Shown one piece after another: positions 37,732-47,065 of a DNA stretch of 64,000 nt (its first letter is position 1; each line of letters opens with the position of its first letter). Below the pieces are notes generated by a model, which was not told where the DNA came from, did not search any database, and saw nothing but the letters and a program-made list of their open reading frames with translations. This stretch comes from CADEFQ01 sp050185195. GTDB taxonomy: Bacteria > Pseudomonadota > Gammaproteobacteria > Steroidobacterales > Steroidobacteraceae. The translations under genes and the position numbers were made by a program. The stretch spans positions 186,001 to 250,000 of the forward strand of contig JBFWZQ010000001.1 of the NCBI GenBank assembly GCA_050185195.1, given 5' to 3'.

Positions 37732-38382
37732 ATGCGCGTCACCGACGATCGTTACTGCCGCGACCGCCTGCGCTTCGATCTCGCCCTGCGGCTGATCGGC
37801 CACGAAGCGCGCACCCACACCATCCGCGCGTGGACGGGGCTCACCGAAGACCGGGTACGCAAGCTCTACCGCACCTATGTCGCCGAGCACCCCGGCGAGA
37901 CGGTCGCGCGCCGGCGCGGCAAGTCGCCGCAGCGCTGCAGCTATTTCCTGCGCTCGCCGCGCGTGCAGCAGGAGGCGGCGGTGCTCGCCGGGCTCTTCTG
38001 CATGGTGGGCATCGTGAAGCGCGAGGCGCGCCTCGATCCGCGGGTGCTGTCGGTCGCGCAGGGCGAACTGCTGTGCATCGCCTATGAGGCCTATCTCGCG
38101 CTCGTGGTGGAACCGCGCATCTCGTTCGAGCACGCGGCGTTCCTCGTGATCGCGCTCGCGCGCGGCGACGAACTGTCGATGCGCCATTGCGGCGCGTGCG
38201 GTGCGCTCACCCTGGCCGACAGCTTCACGCTGCGCGCCGCGGCCTGCGGCGTCTGCCTGGCCGCGCCCTACGCGCCGTCGCCGTGCGCGCCGTCGGCCCG
38301 CCGCCAGCGTGCCCTCGACCAGCCGGCCGCGGCCCGCGGCACGCCCGTCCCCGCGCAGCTCGCCCCGATCGACCGGCGCTGA
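37732..38382 (+). CDS. Orphan FlhC-like transcriptional regulator
   Basis: A 216-residue protein resembling the flagellar master regulator FlhC. The N-terminal helical part has LALRLIGHEARTHTIRAWTG and LTEDRVRKLYRTY, plus GKSPQRCSYFLRS. The zinc-binding C-terminal part has CGAC (Cys153, Cys156) and CGVC (Cys172, Cys175), the four-cysteine site of FlhC. The Pro/Ala-rich tail is longer than in E. coli FlhC (192 aa). No FlhD gene and no flagellar gene is in the window, so it likely acts alone or with the divergent 204-aa protein. Assignment is by motif spacing and overall pattern. Confidence 0.72.
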   Translation: MRVTDDRYCRDRLRFDLALRLIGHEARTHTIRAWTGLTEDRVRKLYRTYVAEHPGETVARRRGKSPQRCSYFLRSPRVQQEAAVLAGLFCMVGIVKREARLDPRVLSVAQGELLCIAYEAYLALVVEPRISFEHAAFLVIALARGDELSMRHCGACGALTLADSFTLRAAACGVCLAAPYAPSPCAPSARRQRALDQPAAARGTPVPAQLAPIDRR

Positions 38383-38394
38383 CGGCGCTCACCT

Positions 38395-38420
38395 TATAAT
38401 GTGGGCACCTACGGGTGCCC
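38395..38420 (+). promoter_or_regulatory. Consensus -10 element and hairpin ahead of nudC
   Basis: A perfect TATAAT at 38395-38400 is followed by GGGCACC-TACG-GGTGCCC (38403-38420), a 7-bp stem that would lie at the extreme 5' end of the transcript, just before the ATG at 38423. No good -35 is visible. Confidence 0.45.
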
Positions 38421-38422
38421 CG

Positions 38423-39370
38423 ATGCCACAGCAGCCCAAACCGTTCAATCTCTTCGCCGGTCCCTACCTCGACAGGAATGCCTGGGAACGCGAGGACACG
38501 GAGTGGTTCGTGGCCGCGCGACGCGACGCGGGCACTCGCTACCTGCTCGCGCGCGGCACCACCCACCTCGTCGTGCACGAACCCGCGCCCCACGTCGTGT
38601 TCCTCGGCGGCGACGATCCGCGCATCGAGTACGTGCAGGAGCGCCAGGCGGTGTTGCTCGGCTGGTTCGACGGCGCGCGCTGCGTGCTGGTCGAAGAAGA
38701 CGCCGGCGCACGCGACGATGCCGCCGCCCCCGACAGCGGGCCGGGCGGCCGCTTCGAGGAACTGCGCCCGCTCTCGGCGGACCTGCCCGAACGCGAGGCG
38801 GGGCTGCTCGCGTACGCGCGGGCGCTCACCATCTGGCGCACCCGCCACCGCTACTGCGGCGCCTGCGGCGCGCCCACCCGCCCGGTACGGGCCGGCCACG
38901 TGCTCGCGTGCTCGAACCGCGCCTGCGGCCAGGAGATGTTCCCGCGCATCGACCCCGCGATCATCGTGCTCGTGACCGACGGCGAGCGCGCGCTGCTCGG
39001 GCGGCAGGCGAGCTGGCCGCCGGGGCGGTACTCGACCATCGCAGGCTTCGTCGAGCCCGGCGAAAGCGTCGAAGATGCCGTCGCGCGCGAGGTCGCGGAA
39101 GAAACCGGGATCGGGGTTGGCGAGGTGACCTACCACTCGTCGCAACCCTGGCCCTTCCCTTCCTCGCTGATGCTCGGCTTTCACGCGCAGGCAACGAGTT
39201 TCGCCATCACGCGCCGCGACGGCGAACTCGAGGACGCGCAGTGGTTCACGCGCGCCGCGATCGCGTCGGGCCACCCGCGCGTCGGCGCGCGCAGCTCGAT
39301 TTCCTGGCGGCTGATCGAAGCCTGGTTCGACGCAGGCTGGCCCACGCCGCTCGCGCAGGTCCGCGGATGA
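38423..39370 (+). CDS. nudC: NAD(+) diphosphatase / RNA deNADding Nudix hydrolase
   Basis: A 315-residue NudC that cleaves NAD(H) to NMN(H) and AMP and removes NAD caps from RNA. An N-terminal domain is followed by a zinc ribbon (CGACG, then CSNRACG) and the Nudix box GFVEPGESVEDAVAREVAEE. The NADH-pyrophosphatase signature SQPWPFPSSLMLGF also follows. All key parts are present. I chose the ATG at 38423; an in-frame ATG at 38399 overlaps the -10 box and hairpin and is less likely. It overlaps the DUF4126 gene by ATGA. Confidence 0.95.
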   Translation: MPQQPKPFNLFAGPYLDRNAWEREDTEWFVAARRDAGTRYLLARGTTHLVVHEPAPHVVFLGGDDPRIEYVQERQAVLLGWFDGARCVLVEEDAGARDDAAAPDSGPGGRFEELRPLSADLPEREAGLLAYARALTIWRTRHRYCGACGAPTRPVRAGHVLACSNRACGQEMFPRIDPAIIVLVTDGERALLGRQASWPPGRYSTIAGFVEPGESVEDAVAREVAEETGIGVGEVTYHSSQPWPFPSSLMLGFHAQATSFAITRRDGELEDAQWFTRAAIASGHPRVGARSSISWRLIEAWFDAGWPTPLAQVRG

Positions 39371-39942
39371 CGGCTGACACCCTCGCTACGCTGCTCTCCA
39401 TCGCACTCGGCGTCGGCCTCGCCGCCGCCGTGGGACTGCGAGTGTTCCTGCCGCTGCTCGTCCTCGGCCTCGCGGCCGCGACGGGCCACGCCACCCTCGC
39501 GCCCACGTTCGCGTGGCTCGCGAGCGCCCCTGCCCTCGTGATGCTCGCCGTCGCGACTGCGCTCGAAGTGCTCGCCTACTACGTGCCCGGCCTCGACAAC
39601 CTGCTCGATGCGATCGCGACGCCCGCGGCGATCGTCGCCGGCGCGATCGCCGCGGCCGCGGTCATGACCGACCTGCCGCCGATCCTGAAGTGGACCACCG
39701 CCGTGATCGCCGGCGGCGGTGTCGCGGGCCTCACGCAGGGCCTGACTACGGCGCTGCGCGCCCAATCGACCGTCCTGACAGGCGGCCTCGGCAACGGCGC
39801 CGTGGCGACCGGCGAAGCCGGCGGGGCGATCGTGCTCACCGTCCTCGCGATCGCCGCGCCGGTGCTGGCGGTGGGCCTCGTCGCCCTCGCCCTCTGGTTC
39901 GCCGTGCGATTCGGCCGGCGCCTGTTGCGCGCGGCGCGCTGA
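39367..39942 (+). CDS. DUF4126 family membrane protein
   Basis: A 191-residue, very hydrophobic protein with four to six predicted membrane segments. It carries the DUF4126 pattern GLRVFLPLLVLGLAAATGH, EVLAYYVPGLDNLLDAIATP and an internal Gly-rich core (TAVIAGGGVAGLTQGL). No biochemical role is established for the family. The ATGA overlap with nudC and an 11-bp distance to the TANGO2-like gene suggest one transcript. Confidence 0.88.
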   Translation: MTADTLATLLSIALGVGLAAAVGLRVFLPLLVLGLAAATGHATLAPTFAWLASAPALVMLAVATALEVLAYYVPGLDNLLDAIATPAAIVAGAIAAAAVMTDLPPILKWTTAVIAGGGVAGLTQGLTTALRAQSTVLTGGLGNGAVATGEAGGAIVLTVLAIAAPVLAVGLVALALWFAVRFGRRLLRAAR

Positions 39943-39952
39943 GGAAGCGCCC

Positions 39953-40768
39953 GTGTGCCTCGCCGTGCTCGCGTGGCGGGCGCATCCCCGCTACCGGCTG
40001 ATCGTCGCGGCGAATCGCGATGAATACCACGCACGCGCGACCGCGGCGCTCGCACCCTGGGCGGACGCACCGGTCCTCGCTGGCCGCGATCTCGAGGCGG
40101 GCGGCGCCTGGCTCGGCATCGATCGCGGGCGGCGCTTCGGGCTCGTGACGAACTATCGCGAGTTGGCGCGGCGCCCCGCGGGCGCACCGTCCCGGGGCAG
40201 GTTGATTCCGGCCTGGTTTGCCTGCCCGGGCGATTTCGCACGCTACGCGGCGGATGTCGCGGCGAATGCACCAGGCTACGCGGGCTTCAATCTCCTGGTC
40301 GCGGATCGCGATTCGCTGCACTACGCCTCGAATCGCGCCCCCGGTTTCGCGCGCGCGCTGCCGCCCGGCGTCCATGGGCTCGCGAATCACGCGCTCGATA
40401 CGCCCTGGCCGAAACTGCTCCGGGTCCGCCGCGGATTCGCCCGCTGGCTCGCGACGCCGGACGCCGACCTGCAGGCGCTGTTCGCGCCGCTCGCGGATCG
40501 CCAGGCGGCAGGGGACGGCGACCTCCCCGACACGGGCCTGTCCCCCGAATGGGAGTACGCCCTGTCCGCGCCGTTCGTCGCGCACGCGGGCTACGGCACG
40601 CGCTGCTCGACCGTGCTCGCGATCGGCCATGACGACAGCATCGAAATCCACGAACGGTCCTTCGATGACCGGGGCAACCCATCGGGGACCGCGTCGTTCC
40701 AGGTCGCCCCTGGCGAGTGGCCGCCCGAGGGCAACCGCGGGAACCCGCCCGCGCCCGCGCAACTCTGA
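39953..40768 (+). CDS. NRDE / TANGO2-like protein
   Basis: A 271-residue protein of the NRDE superfamily. It begins MCLAVLAW, a pattern in which Cys2 is near invariant and may become the N-terminal residue as in Ntn-type enzymes. The signature VAANRDEYHARATAALAPW follows, then GRDLEAGGAWLGI and FGLVTNYRE. The human relative TANGO2 is linked to heme and lipid handling; bacterial function is unsettled. The start is a GTG at 39953 with GAGGAAG upstream. It is the last gene of the nudC unit, directly ahead of tamA. Confidence 0.92.
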   Translation: MCLAVLAWRAHPRYRLIVAANRDEYHARATAALAPWADAPVLAGRDLEAGGAWLGIDRGRRFGLVTNYRELARRPAGAPSRGRLIPAWFACPGDFARYAADVAANAPGYAGFNLLVADRDSLHYASNRAPGFARALPPGVHGLANHALDTPWPKLLRVRRGFARWLATPDADLQALFAPLADRQAAGDGDLPDTGLSPEWEYALSAPFVAHAGYGTRCSTVLAIGHDDSIEIHERSFDDRGNPSGTASFQVAPGEWPPEGNRGNPPAPAQL

Positions 40769-40802
40769 TTAAACTCTGCCAACCCTTTTTCGCCCGGGCG
40801 CA

Positions 40803-42566
40803 ATGCAAGGACATTTCCGCGACTTCCTGAAGGCCGTCACCGCGCGCTGCCTGTTGCTCGCGCTGTGCGCGCTCGCCGCCGCGCCCGCCCGGGCCGACAT
40901 CGACATCGAAGTGAACGGCGTCGACGGCGACCTGCGGCGCAACGTGCTCGCCTATCTTTCCTTCGAGCGCTACAAGACGCGCGACCGGCTGCGGCTCGAC
41001 ACCATCGAGCGACTGCACGAGCGCGTCGAACGCGAGGTGCGCTCGGCACTACGGCCGTTCGGCTACTACGAACCCACCGTGCGCTCGAGCGTCGAGGCGC
41101 GCGACAACGGCGAGGACTGGCGCGTGCGCATCGACGTCGAGCCGGGCAAGCCCGTGATGCTCGATACGGTCGAGGTCAGTATCACCGGGCCGCGCGCCGA
41201 CGACCCCGTGTTCCGCGACCTGCTCGCGCAGTCGCCGCTGCGCCGGGGCGGGCAGCTCGATCACGCGGCGTACGAAAAACTGAAGAGCGACCTGCAGCGC
41301 AGCGCCGCGAGCTACGGCTACCTCGACGCGCGCTTCCTGCGCCACGAGCTGCTGGTCGATCCGCCGAAACGCACGGCCAGCGCCTACATCACCTTCGAGA
41401 CCGGCGAGCGCTACCGCTTCGGCGCCACCGAGATCGCGCAGGACGTGATTCGCCCCGAGCTGATGCGCAAGTACCTGCGCTATCGGGAAGGGCAGCCCTA
41501 CGACGCGACGGAACTGCTGCGCACCCAGTTCGCGCTCGACGACAGCCAGTACTTCGCGTCCGTGGAAGTGCTGCCGCAGCAGCGCGACAGGCAGGCGCTC
41601 ACGGTGCCGATCCGCATCGGCGCCACGCCGAACCGCCGTTCGCGCTGGTCGTTCGGCGTCGGCTACGCGACCGACACCGAGGCGCGCGGCACGATCAGCT
41701 GGGACAACCGCATCGTCAACCGCTACGGGCACCGCTTCCGCGCGGAGTTCAAGGTCGCGCAGGTCTCGCAGAAAATCTCCGGGCGCTACATCTGGCCCAT
41801 CGGCGACCCTGCGCTCGAGAAACTCGAGCTCGAAGGAACCTGGGAACACCAGGTGCTCGCCGACCTCGACACCTACAACACCGAAGCGCGCGCCAGCATC
41901 ACGCGCGTGCCGCACCGCTGGCAGCGCGTGTTCTACACCCGCCTCGTCAATGCGATCACGGAAAACGCCACCACCCGCACCGAGAGCTGGCTCGCGATCC
42001 CGGGCGTCAGCTTCGCCTCGGTGCCGAAGGGCTACCTCGGCGAACCCTTGTTCGGCCGCCAGCTCTACGCGGAACTGCGCGGCTCGACCACCGGCATCGG
42101 CGCCGACACCGACTACCTGCAGTTCCTCGCATCGGCGGAGCGCGTGTTCGACGTCGCGCGTGCCTGGCACCTGCTGCTGCGCGCGGAGTTCGGCACCACC
42201 TGGGCCGACGATTTCAACGGCGTGCCGGGCTCCGAGCGCTTTTTCGCCGGTGGCGATCGCAGCGTGCGCGGCTTCGGGTTCAACGAGCTGTCCCCGGTGG
42301 ACGCGAACGGCGAGAAGACCGGCGGCCGGCACATGGCGGTCGGCACCGTCGAAGTGATCCGCGACCTGCCGAAGAACCTCGGCGTCGCCGTGTTCGTCGA
42401 CGGCGGCAATGCGTTCAACAAGTTCGGCGACAAGCTCGAGTATTCGGCCGGGATCGGCCTGCGCTTTCGCCTGCCGATCGCCACGGTCGGCTTCGACATC
42501 GCGCAGGCGCTGTCGGTCGACGGGGCCTCGCCGCGCCTGCACGTGAATTTCTCGCCGAAACTCTGA
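40803..42566 (+). CDS. tamA: Outer-membrane translocation/assembly module protein TamA
   Basis: A 587-residue Omp85-family protein. The signal peptide ends APARA. Three POTRA domains span about 33-275, and a 16-strand barrel follows with the L6 loop signature ERFFAGGDRSVRGFGFNEL. With TamB it forms an envelope-spanning complex implicated in outer-membrane protein insertion and phospholipid delivery. The C-terminal strand ends NFSPKL. Its stop overlaps the tamB ATG (TGATG). Confidence 0.95.
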   Translation: MQGHFRDFLKAVTARCLLLALCALAAAPARADIDIEVNGVDGDLRRNVLAYLSFERYKTRDRLRLDTIERLHERVEREVRSALRPFGYYEPTVRSSVEARDNGEDWRVRIDVEPGKPVMLDTVEVSITGPRADDPVFRDLLAQSPLRRGGQLDHAAYEKLKSDLQRSAASYGYLDARFLRHELLVDPPKRTASAYITFETGERYRFGATEIAQDVIRPELMRKYLRYREGQPYDATELLRTQFALDDSQYFASVEVLPQQRDRQALTVPIRIGATPNRRSRWSFGVGYATDTEARGTISWDNRIVNRYGHRFRAEFKVAQVSQKISGRYIWPIGDPALEKLELEGTWEHQVLADLDTYNTEARASITRVPHRWQRVFYTRLVNAITENATTRTESWLAIPGVSFASVPKGYLGEPLFGRQLYAELRGSTTGIGADTDYLQFLASAERVFDVARAWHLLLRAEFGTTWADDFNGVPGSERFFAGGDRSVRGFGFNELSPVDANGEKTGGRHMAVGTVEVIRDLPKNLGVAVFVDGGNAFNKFGDKLEYSAGIGLRFRLPIATVGFDIAQALSVDGASPRLHVNFSPKL

Positions 42567-45500
42567 TGGCCCGGCCAATCACCATCGGCTTCGTGGTGCT
42601 GCTCGCGATCCTCTGCGCGCTGCCGTTCGCACTCCTCTATTACCTTGCCTTCACGCCGCAGGGGCTCGCGATGATCGTCGCGCGCGTGCCGCACCGGATC
42701 GGCCCCGTCACGATGCAGATCGGCGCGGTGCGCGGCACCATCGCGGATGGATTCGATGTCTCGCGCTTCGAGCTCACGCATGAGCGCGTGCATCTCGTGA
42801 TCGAGGCCGCGCACGCACGGCTCGCGATCGCGCCGCTGCTGTGGCAGACGATCGACGTGCCAGTGGCCCGCGCGCGCAGCGTGCTGATCGAGGTGCGGCC
42901 GCGCGTGCGGCCGCACGACGACTCGACGCCGCGATTCCTGCCGCGCCTGCTGCGCATCAACGCCGGTGACGCGCGTGCCGGCACGTTGACGATCGTGGCA
43001 CCGCACGGCGGAAACATCGACTTCCTGAAGGTGCGCGCCAGCGGCGTCGTGCGCCACCGCTCGATCCGTGTTTTCGATGCCGAGGGCGAGTTCCTCGGCA
43101 TGCAGCTCTCGGCCAACGGCCTGCTGCGCGCCGCCGACCCGATGCAGATCGACGCCGCCGGTCGCGCGCAGTGGCATGCCCCCGCGGCGACCCGCTGGAT
43201 CGCGAACTTCACCGGCAAGGGCGACCTCGATCGCCTCGCGCTGCAAGGCGAGCTGGCCGAACCGTTTCGTGCCGACGTGACAGGCGCCGCGGAATCACTC
43301 ACGAATCACTGGAAGATCTCCGGTGCCGCGCAGGTAAGCCAGTTCGACCTGGCCGCATTCGGCGGCGGGCACGCTCTCGGGGCCATCGACGGCAAGGTCG
43401 ATGTCGCGGTGAACGATGACGGCATCCGGGCGAGCGGCGTCCTGACGCCGCACGGCCTCGCGGCGGGCGCCTTCGACGTGGACTTCGACGGCAAATACGC
43501 CGCGAAGGCGCTCACGATCCGCCGCGTGAATTTCCGCCACCAGGGCTCGGGGGCGAGCGCGGATGCCACCGGCCTCATCCGCATCGGGGCGGGCGAGCCC
43601 TGGCTCGATCTCTCGGGGCGATGGAACGACTTTCGCTGGCCGCTGTCCGCCGAGGCACCGGTCGTGCGCAGCGCGCAGGGGCAGTATCGCCTCGGTGGCG
43701 TGCTGCCGTACGAACTCTCCGCCAGCGGCGAGATCGCGGCTGCAAACCTCGACCCGGTGCGCACCTCGATCCTCGGTCGACTTGCAGCCGATCGGCTCGA
43801 AGCCAGCCTGATCCGCGTCGACGGTTACGGCGGGCACGCGCAACTGCAAGGCAGCGTCGGCTGGAAACCCGCCGAAACCTGGCGCGTTGCGGGGCGTGTC
43901 ACGACACTCGACACCGGGCGCATCGACCCGCGGCTGCCCGGGCGCCTCAGCTTCGACCTCGACGCGCGGGGCGAGCTCTCTCCCGACGGGCGCATCGACC
44001 TGCGCATCGCTCGCCTTGGCGGCGAGCTGCGCGGCGAGCGTGCCAGCGGGGGCGGCCAGTTCATCCGCGATGGCGCGCGACTCGCCTTCCGCAACGTCGA
44101 CGTGCGCGCGGGCGGCACGCGCGCCCGGCTGGAAGGCAGCCTCGCACCCGACGCCTGGGCCCTTCGATTCGACATCGATGCGGCCGACCTCGGGCTGCTC
44201 GAAGCCGCGGCACGCGGCAGGCTCTCGACGAGCGGCTCGCTGGGGGGCAGGCCGGACGCGCCGTCCATCGACGCCAGCCTGCAGGGCGCAGGCATCGACT
44301 TCGATGGCATCGGGCTGGCTGGCATCGAGGGGCGGGTGCGGTTCGATGCGCGTGCGGGCGCGCCGCTGGCGGTGGACCTGCACGCGCGCGGGCTCGCGCA
44401 GGGTGCGCGCCGCATCGACACCGTCAACATGACGGCGCTCGGCACTACGGACCGTCACGACGTGAAAATCGATGCCGCAGCGAACCAGCTCGCCGTCGCG
44501 GTGCGGGGCACCGCTGGCTACGACGCGCGACTCTGGCGGCTCGCCATCGCGGGGCTCGACCTCGAAAATGGCGCCGAAGCGGCGCTGCACCTTGCGACGC
44601 CCTCGTCGCTCACGCTGGGCGCGAATATCCTGGACCTCGAGCGGACTTGCCTGCACGGCGCGACGGCGCGGGTCTGCGTCGCAGGCCATCGCGATGCGCG
44701 CGAATGGGCTGCCACGCTTGCCGCGAAAAACCTGCCGATCAGCACGTTTACCGCGGGCCTCACACCGGGCGTCACCTACGAAGGTGCGGTCGACATCGAT
44801 GCTACGGCTGGTGCCCGTTCAGGCGAGACCTGGCGCGGAAACCTGCAGGCAGACCTGCGCGGCGCCCGCACGCGCCGCCGGCTCGCCAACGGCCGCGAGG
44901 ATGTCACGGAACTCGGTGGCGGTCGCCTGCTCGGCGCAGCCTCGGATGCCGCCCTCTCGCTGGACGCGAAACTCGACGCCGGCAAATCGGGTGGGCTCGA
45001 CGCCCACGCGGTCGCCACGCGCACCGGCGACGCGTGGCAGGGCTGGCCACTAGACGGCAAGCTCGACCTGCGCACCGACTCGCTCGGTTTCCTCGCGGTG
45101 CTGGTGGATTCCATCGATCGTTCGGCGGGCAAGCTCACCGCCGACGTGCAGCTCTCGGGCACGCTCGGCGCGCCGCGCCTCGCCGGTTCGCTCGCCCTGC
45201 GCGACGGCGAGTTCGATTTCTACCAGGTGAACCTGCCCCTGCGCGCCGTGACGCTCGACGCGCGATTCGTGGAGAACACGCTCGCGCTCGACGGCTCGTT
45301 GAACGCCGGCGACGGCAAGGCGAAGGCAGCGGGCCGGCTCAGCTGGCGCGCCGGCCTGCCCTACGGGGTCATCACCCTGCAAGGCGAGAACCTGCGCGTC
45401 GCCAACGTGCCCGAGGCGCGTGTTTTCGCCTCACCCGACCTCGCGTTCAACATCGAAGGCAGGCACATCGGCGTCTCGGGCACCGTCGTCGTGCCGAACG

Positions 45501-46297
45501 CGCGCCTCGATCCCGCCGACCTCACTGGCGCGGTCTTCGCGTCGGCGGATGAACGCATCGTGGGCGAGCGCGTGGTCGACCCGTCGAAACGCTTCGTCGT
45601 GACGACCGACGTGAAACTCGTGCTGGGCGATCGTGTCACGATCGACACCTACGGACTCTCCGGCCGGCTCACCGGCTCGCTCGCGGCGCGCACCGACGAG
45701 AACGACATCGCGCGCGGCACCGGCGAGCTGAACATCGCCGAAGGCAAGTACATCGCCTTCGGCCGGCGCCTCGACATCGAGCACGGCAAGCTGATCTTCA
45801 ACAACGGCCCGCTCGCGGACCCCGCCATCGACATCCGCGCGAGCCGCGAGTTTCCCGACGTCACCGCCGGCGCCAACGTCCGCGGCACGCTGCGTGCGCC
45901 GCGCCTCACGCTGTTCTCGGAGCCGCAGATCTCGCAGTCGCAGATCCTCTCGCTCCTGATCGCGGGCGGCTCGCTCGAATCCGTGCAGGCGCAGGACGCG
46001 AATGGCGGCACGCGCCGCAGCAACCCCTTCGCGGTGCAGGGCGGCGCGATCCTCGCCCAGCAGCTCGGGGAATACGTGGGGCTCGAGGACATCAGCCTCG
46101 AGTCCTCGCTCAACAACGAGACCTCGCTGGTGCTCGGCAAGTACCTGACGCCGCGGCTCTACGTGAGTTACGGCGTGAGCCTCACCGAGGCGATCAACAC
46201 CATCAAGATGCGCTACACGCTCGGCGACAACTGGACCGTTAAACTCGAGTCCGGCGCGGTGCAGAGCGCGGACCTCGAGTACACCATCGAGAAGTAG
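42566..46297 (+). CDS. tamB: Translocation/assembly module protein TamB (AsmA superfamily)
   Basis: A 1243-residue AsmA-like bridge protein. The N-terminal signal anchor is ITIGFVVLLAILCALPFALL. A very long beta-taco body of amphipathic strands forms the hydrophobic groove. The C-terminal TamB (DUF490) domain occupies about the last 330 residues, with FGRRLDIEHGKLIFNNGPLA, DPAIDIRASREFPDVTAG, QILSLLIAGGSLES and, at the end, a tail ending LEYTIEK. It works with TamA and probably shuttles phospholipids across the periplasm. Large alternative frames over this gene are shadows. Confidence 0.95.
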   Translation: MARPITIGFVVLLAILCALPFALLYYLAFTPQGLAMIVARVPHRIGPVTMQIGAVRGTIADGFDVSRFELTHERVHLVIEAAHARLAIAPLLWQTIDVPVARARSVLIEVRPRVRPHDDSTPRFLPRLLRINAGDARAGTLTIVAPHGGNIDFLKVRASGVVRHRSIRVFDAEGEFLGMQLSANGLLRAADPMQIDAAGRAQWHAPAATRWIANFTGKGDLDRLALQGELAEPFRADVTGAAESLTNHWKISGAAQVSQFDLAAFGGGHALGAIDGKVDVAVNDDGIRASGVLTPHGLAAGAFDVDFDGKYAAKALTIRRVNFRHQGSGASADATGLIRIGAGEPWLDLSGRWNDFRWPLSAEAPVVRSAQGQYRLGGVLPYELSASGEIAAANLDPVRTSILGRLAADRLEASLIRVDGYGGHAQLQGSVGWKPAETWRVAGRVTTLDTGRIDPRLPGRLSFDLDARGELSPDGRIDLRIARLGGELRGERASGGGQFIRDGARLAFRNVDVRAGGTRARLEGSLAPDAWALRFDIDAADLGLLEAAARGRLSTSGSLGGRPDAPSIDASLQGAGIDFDGIGLAGIEGRVRFDARAGAPLAVDLHARGLAQGARRIDTVNMTALGTTDRHDVKIDAAANQLAVAVRGTAGYDARLWRLAIAGLDLENGAEAALHLATPSSLTLGANILDLERTCLHGATARVCVAGHRDAREWAATLAAKNLPISTFTAGLTPGVTYEGAVDIDATAGARSGETWRGNLQADLRGARTRRRLANGREDVTELGGGRLLGAASDAALSLDAKLDAGKSGGLDAHAVATRTGDAWQGWPLDGKLDLRTDSLGFLAVLVDSIDRSAGKLTADVQLSGTLGAPRLAGSLALRDGEFDFYQVNLPLRAVTLDARFVENTLALDGSLNAGDGKAKAAGRLSWRAGLPYGVITLQGENLRVANVPEARVFASPDLAFNIEGRHIGVSGTVVVPNARLDPADLTGAVFASADERIVGERVVDPSKRFVVTTDVKLVLGDRVTIDTYGLSGRLTGSLAARTDENDIARGTGELNIAEGKYIAFGRRLDIEHGKLIFNNGPLADPAIDIRASREFPDVTAGANVRGTLRAPRLTLFSEPQISQSQILSLLIAGGSLESVQAQDANGGTRRSNPFAVQGGAILAQQLGEYVGLEDISLESSLNNETSLVLGKYLTPRLYVSYGVSLTEAINTIKMRYTLGDNWTVKLESGAVQSADLEYTIEK

Positions 46298-46576
46298 CGG
46301 GCGAGGGCAAGAGGCGCGGGCTGCGCGCGTTGAGTTCCATTACTGGTCGCGGAATCCATCGACGACTGCGCAATGTTCGCAGGCCCGAGAGCTGTCGCTG
46401 CGTCAAGCAACCGATGATCGACACGTGCGGCTGCATCGCTCGTGCGGGCGCGTATGCCAGCCATCGCCATCGCGAACGACGTCGCCGAGAACCCGGCGTG
46501 CCAATGGCGAAGCCGCGCGACGCGTCGGCGCAGTGCGATCGCCCGTCGCCCGTCGCCCGCAGCCCACGCGTAGCCC
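46298..46576. other. Intergenic region between tamB and argR
   Basis: About 280 bp with no convincing gene. An open frame on the plus strand (46330-46614) has a random, Arg/Cys-rich composition and no ribosome site. A short tandem repeat of CGCCCGT lies near 46547-46567. No terminator hairpin with a T-tract was found after tamB. Confidence 0.6.
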
Positions 46577-46616
46577 TTGACTACTTTCGCATTTTTATGC
46601 AATGCTTTGGCTAGTT
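46577..46616 (+). promoter_or_regulatory. argR promoter with candidate ARG-box operator
   Basis: TTGACT (46577-46582) matches a -35 box. Just downstream, GCAT-TTTT-ATGC (46589-46600) is a perfect inverted repeat in an AT-rich patch. The 14-mer on the opposite strand, TGCATAAAAATGCG, fits the E. coli ARG-box core TGAATAATTATTCA at about 9 of 14 positions. It would let ArgR autoregulate the whole arginine operon. Confidence 0.5.
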
Positions 46617-47057
46617 ATGCACCCCGCCGCCCGCCATCACGCCATCACCCGCCTCCTTAGGAGCGGCGGCGTGCGCAAGCAGGCCGACCTCGTGCGCCTG
46701 CTGAAGGCCGAGGGCCACGCGGTCACGCAGTCGTCGGTCAGCCGCGACCTGCGCGAGATCGGCGTGCTGAAGGCCGCCGATGGTTATGTACTGCCCGGCG
46801 ACGAACCGGTTCGAACGGCCGGGGATTTCGGCGCGCTCACGCGATTCGTTCGCGACCTGCGCACGGCGGGCCCCTCGCTGACCGTCCTGCGGACCCATGC
46901 CGGCGCCGCGCAGAGCGTGGCGCTCGCGATCGACCAGGCCAACTGGCCCGACGTCGTCGGCACGCTGTCCGGCGACGACACGATCTTCATCGCGACCGCG
47001 AGCGCGCGCGACCAGGCGGCGCTCGTCAAGCGTCTCCGCTCCCTCCTCAACGTCTGA
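46617..47057 (+). CDS. argR: Arginine repressor ArgR
   Basis: A 146-residue hexameric arginine-responsive repressor. The N-terminal winged helix-turn-helix (~residues 1-65) includes RKQADLVRLLKAEGHAVTQS and SSVSRDLREIGVLKA, the DNA-contact signature. The C-terminal oligomerisation/arginine-binding part has a GTLSGDDTIFIATASARDQA region, matching the GTIAGDDTIL motif of ArgR with its arginine-binding Asp pair. I chose the ATG at 46617 (MHPAARHHAI); an earlier in-frame start at 46602 would fall inside the promoter. argG follows after 8 bp. Confidence 0.93.
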   Translation: MHPAARHHAITRLLRSGGVRKQADLVRLLKAEGHAVTQSSVSRDLREIGVLKAADGYVLPGDEPVRTAGDFGALTRFVRDLRTAGPSLTVLRTHAGAAQSVALAIDQANWPDVVGTLSGDDTIFIATASARDQAALVKRLRSLLNV

Positions 47058-47065
47058 ATCGAGCC

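Noticed and set aside
37732..38382. A flagellar gene cluster
   Set aside because: Only the FlhC-like regulator is present; neighbours are ABC transporter and nudC genes.
40865..46297. 1810-codon plus-strand frame spanning tamA and tamB
   Set aside because: Its first part is an out-of-frame translation of tamA; only the portion from 42566 is the real TamB.
46330..46614. Plus-strand frame between tamB and argR
   Set aside because: Random composition, no ribosome site, and it overlaps the argR promoter.
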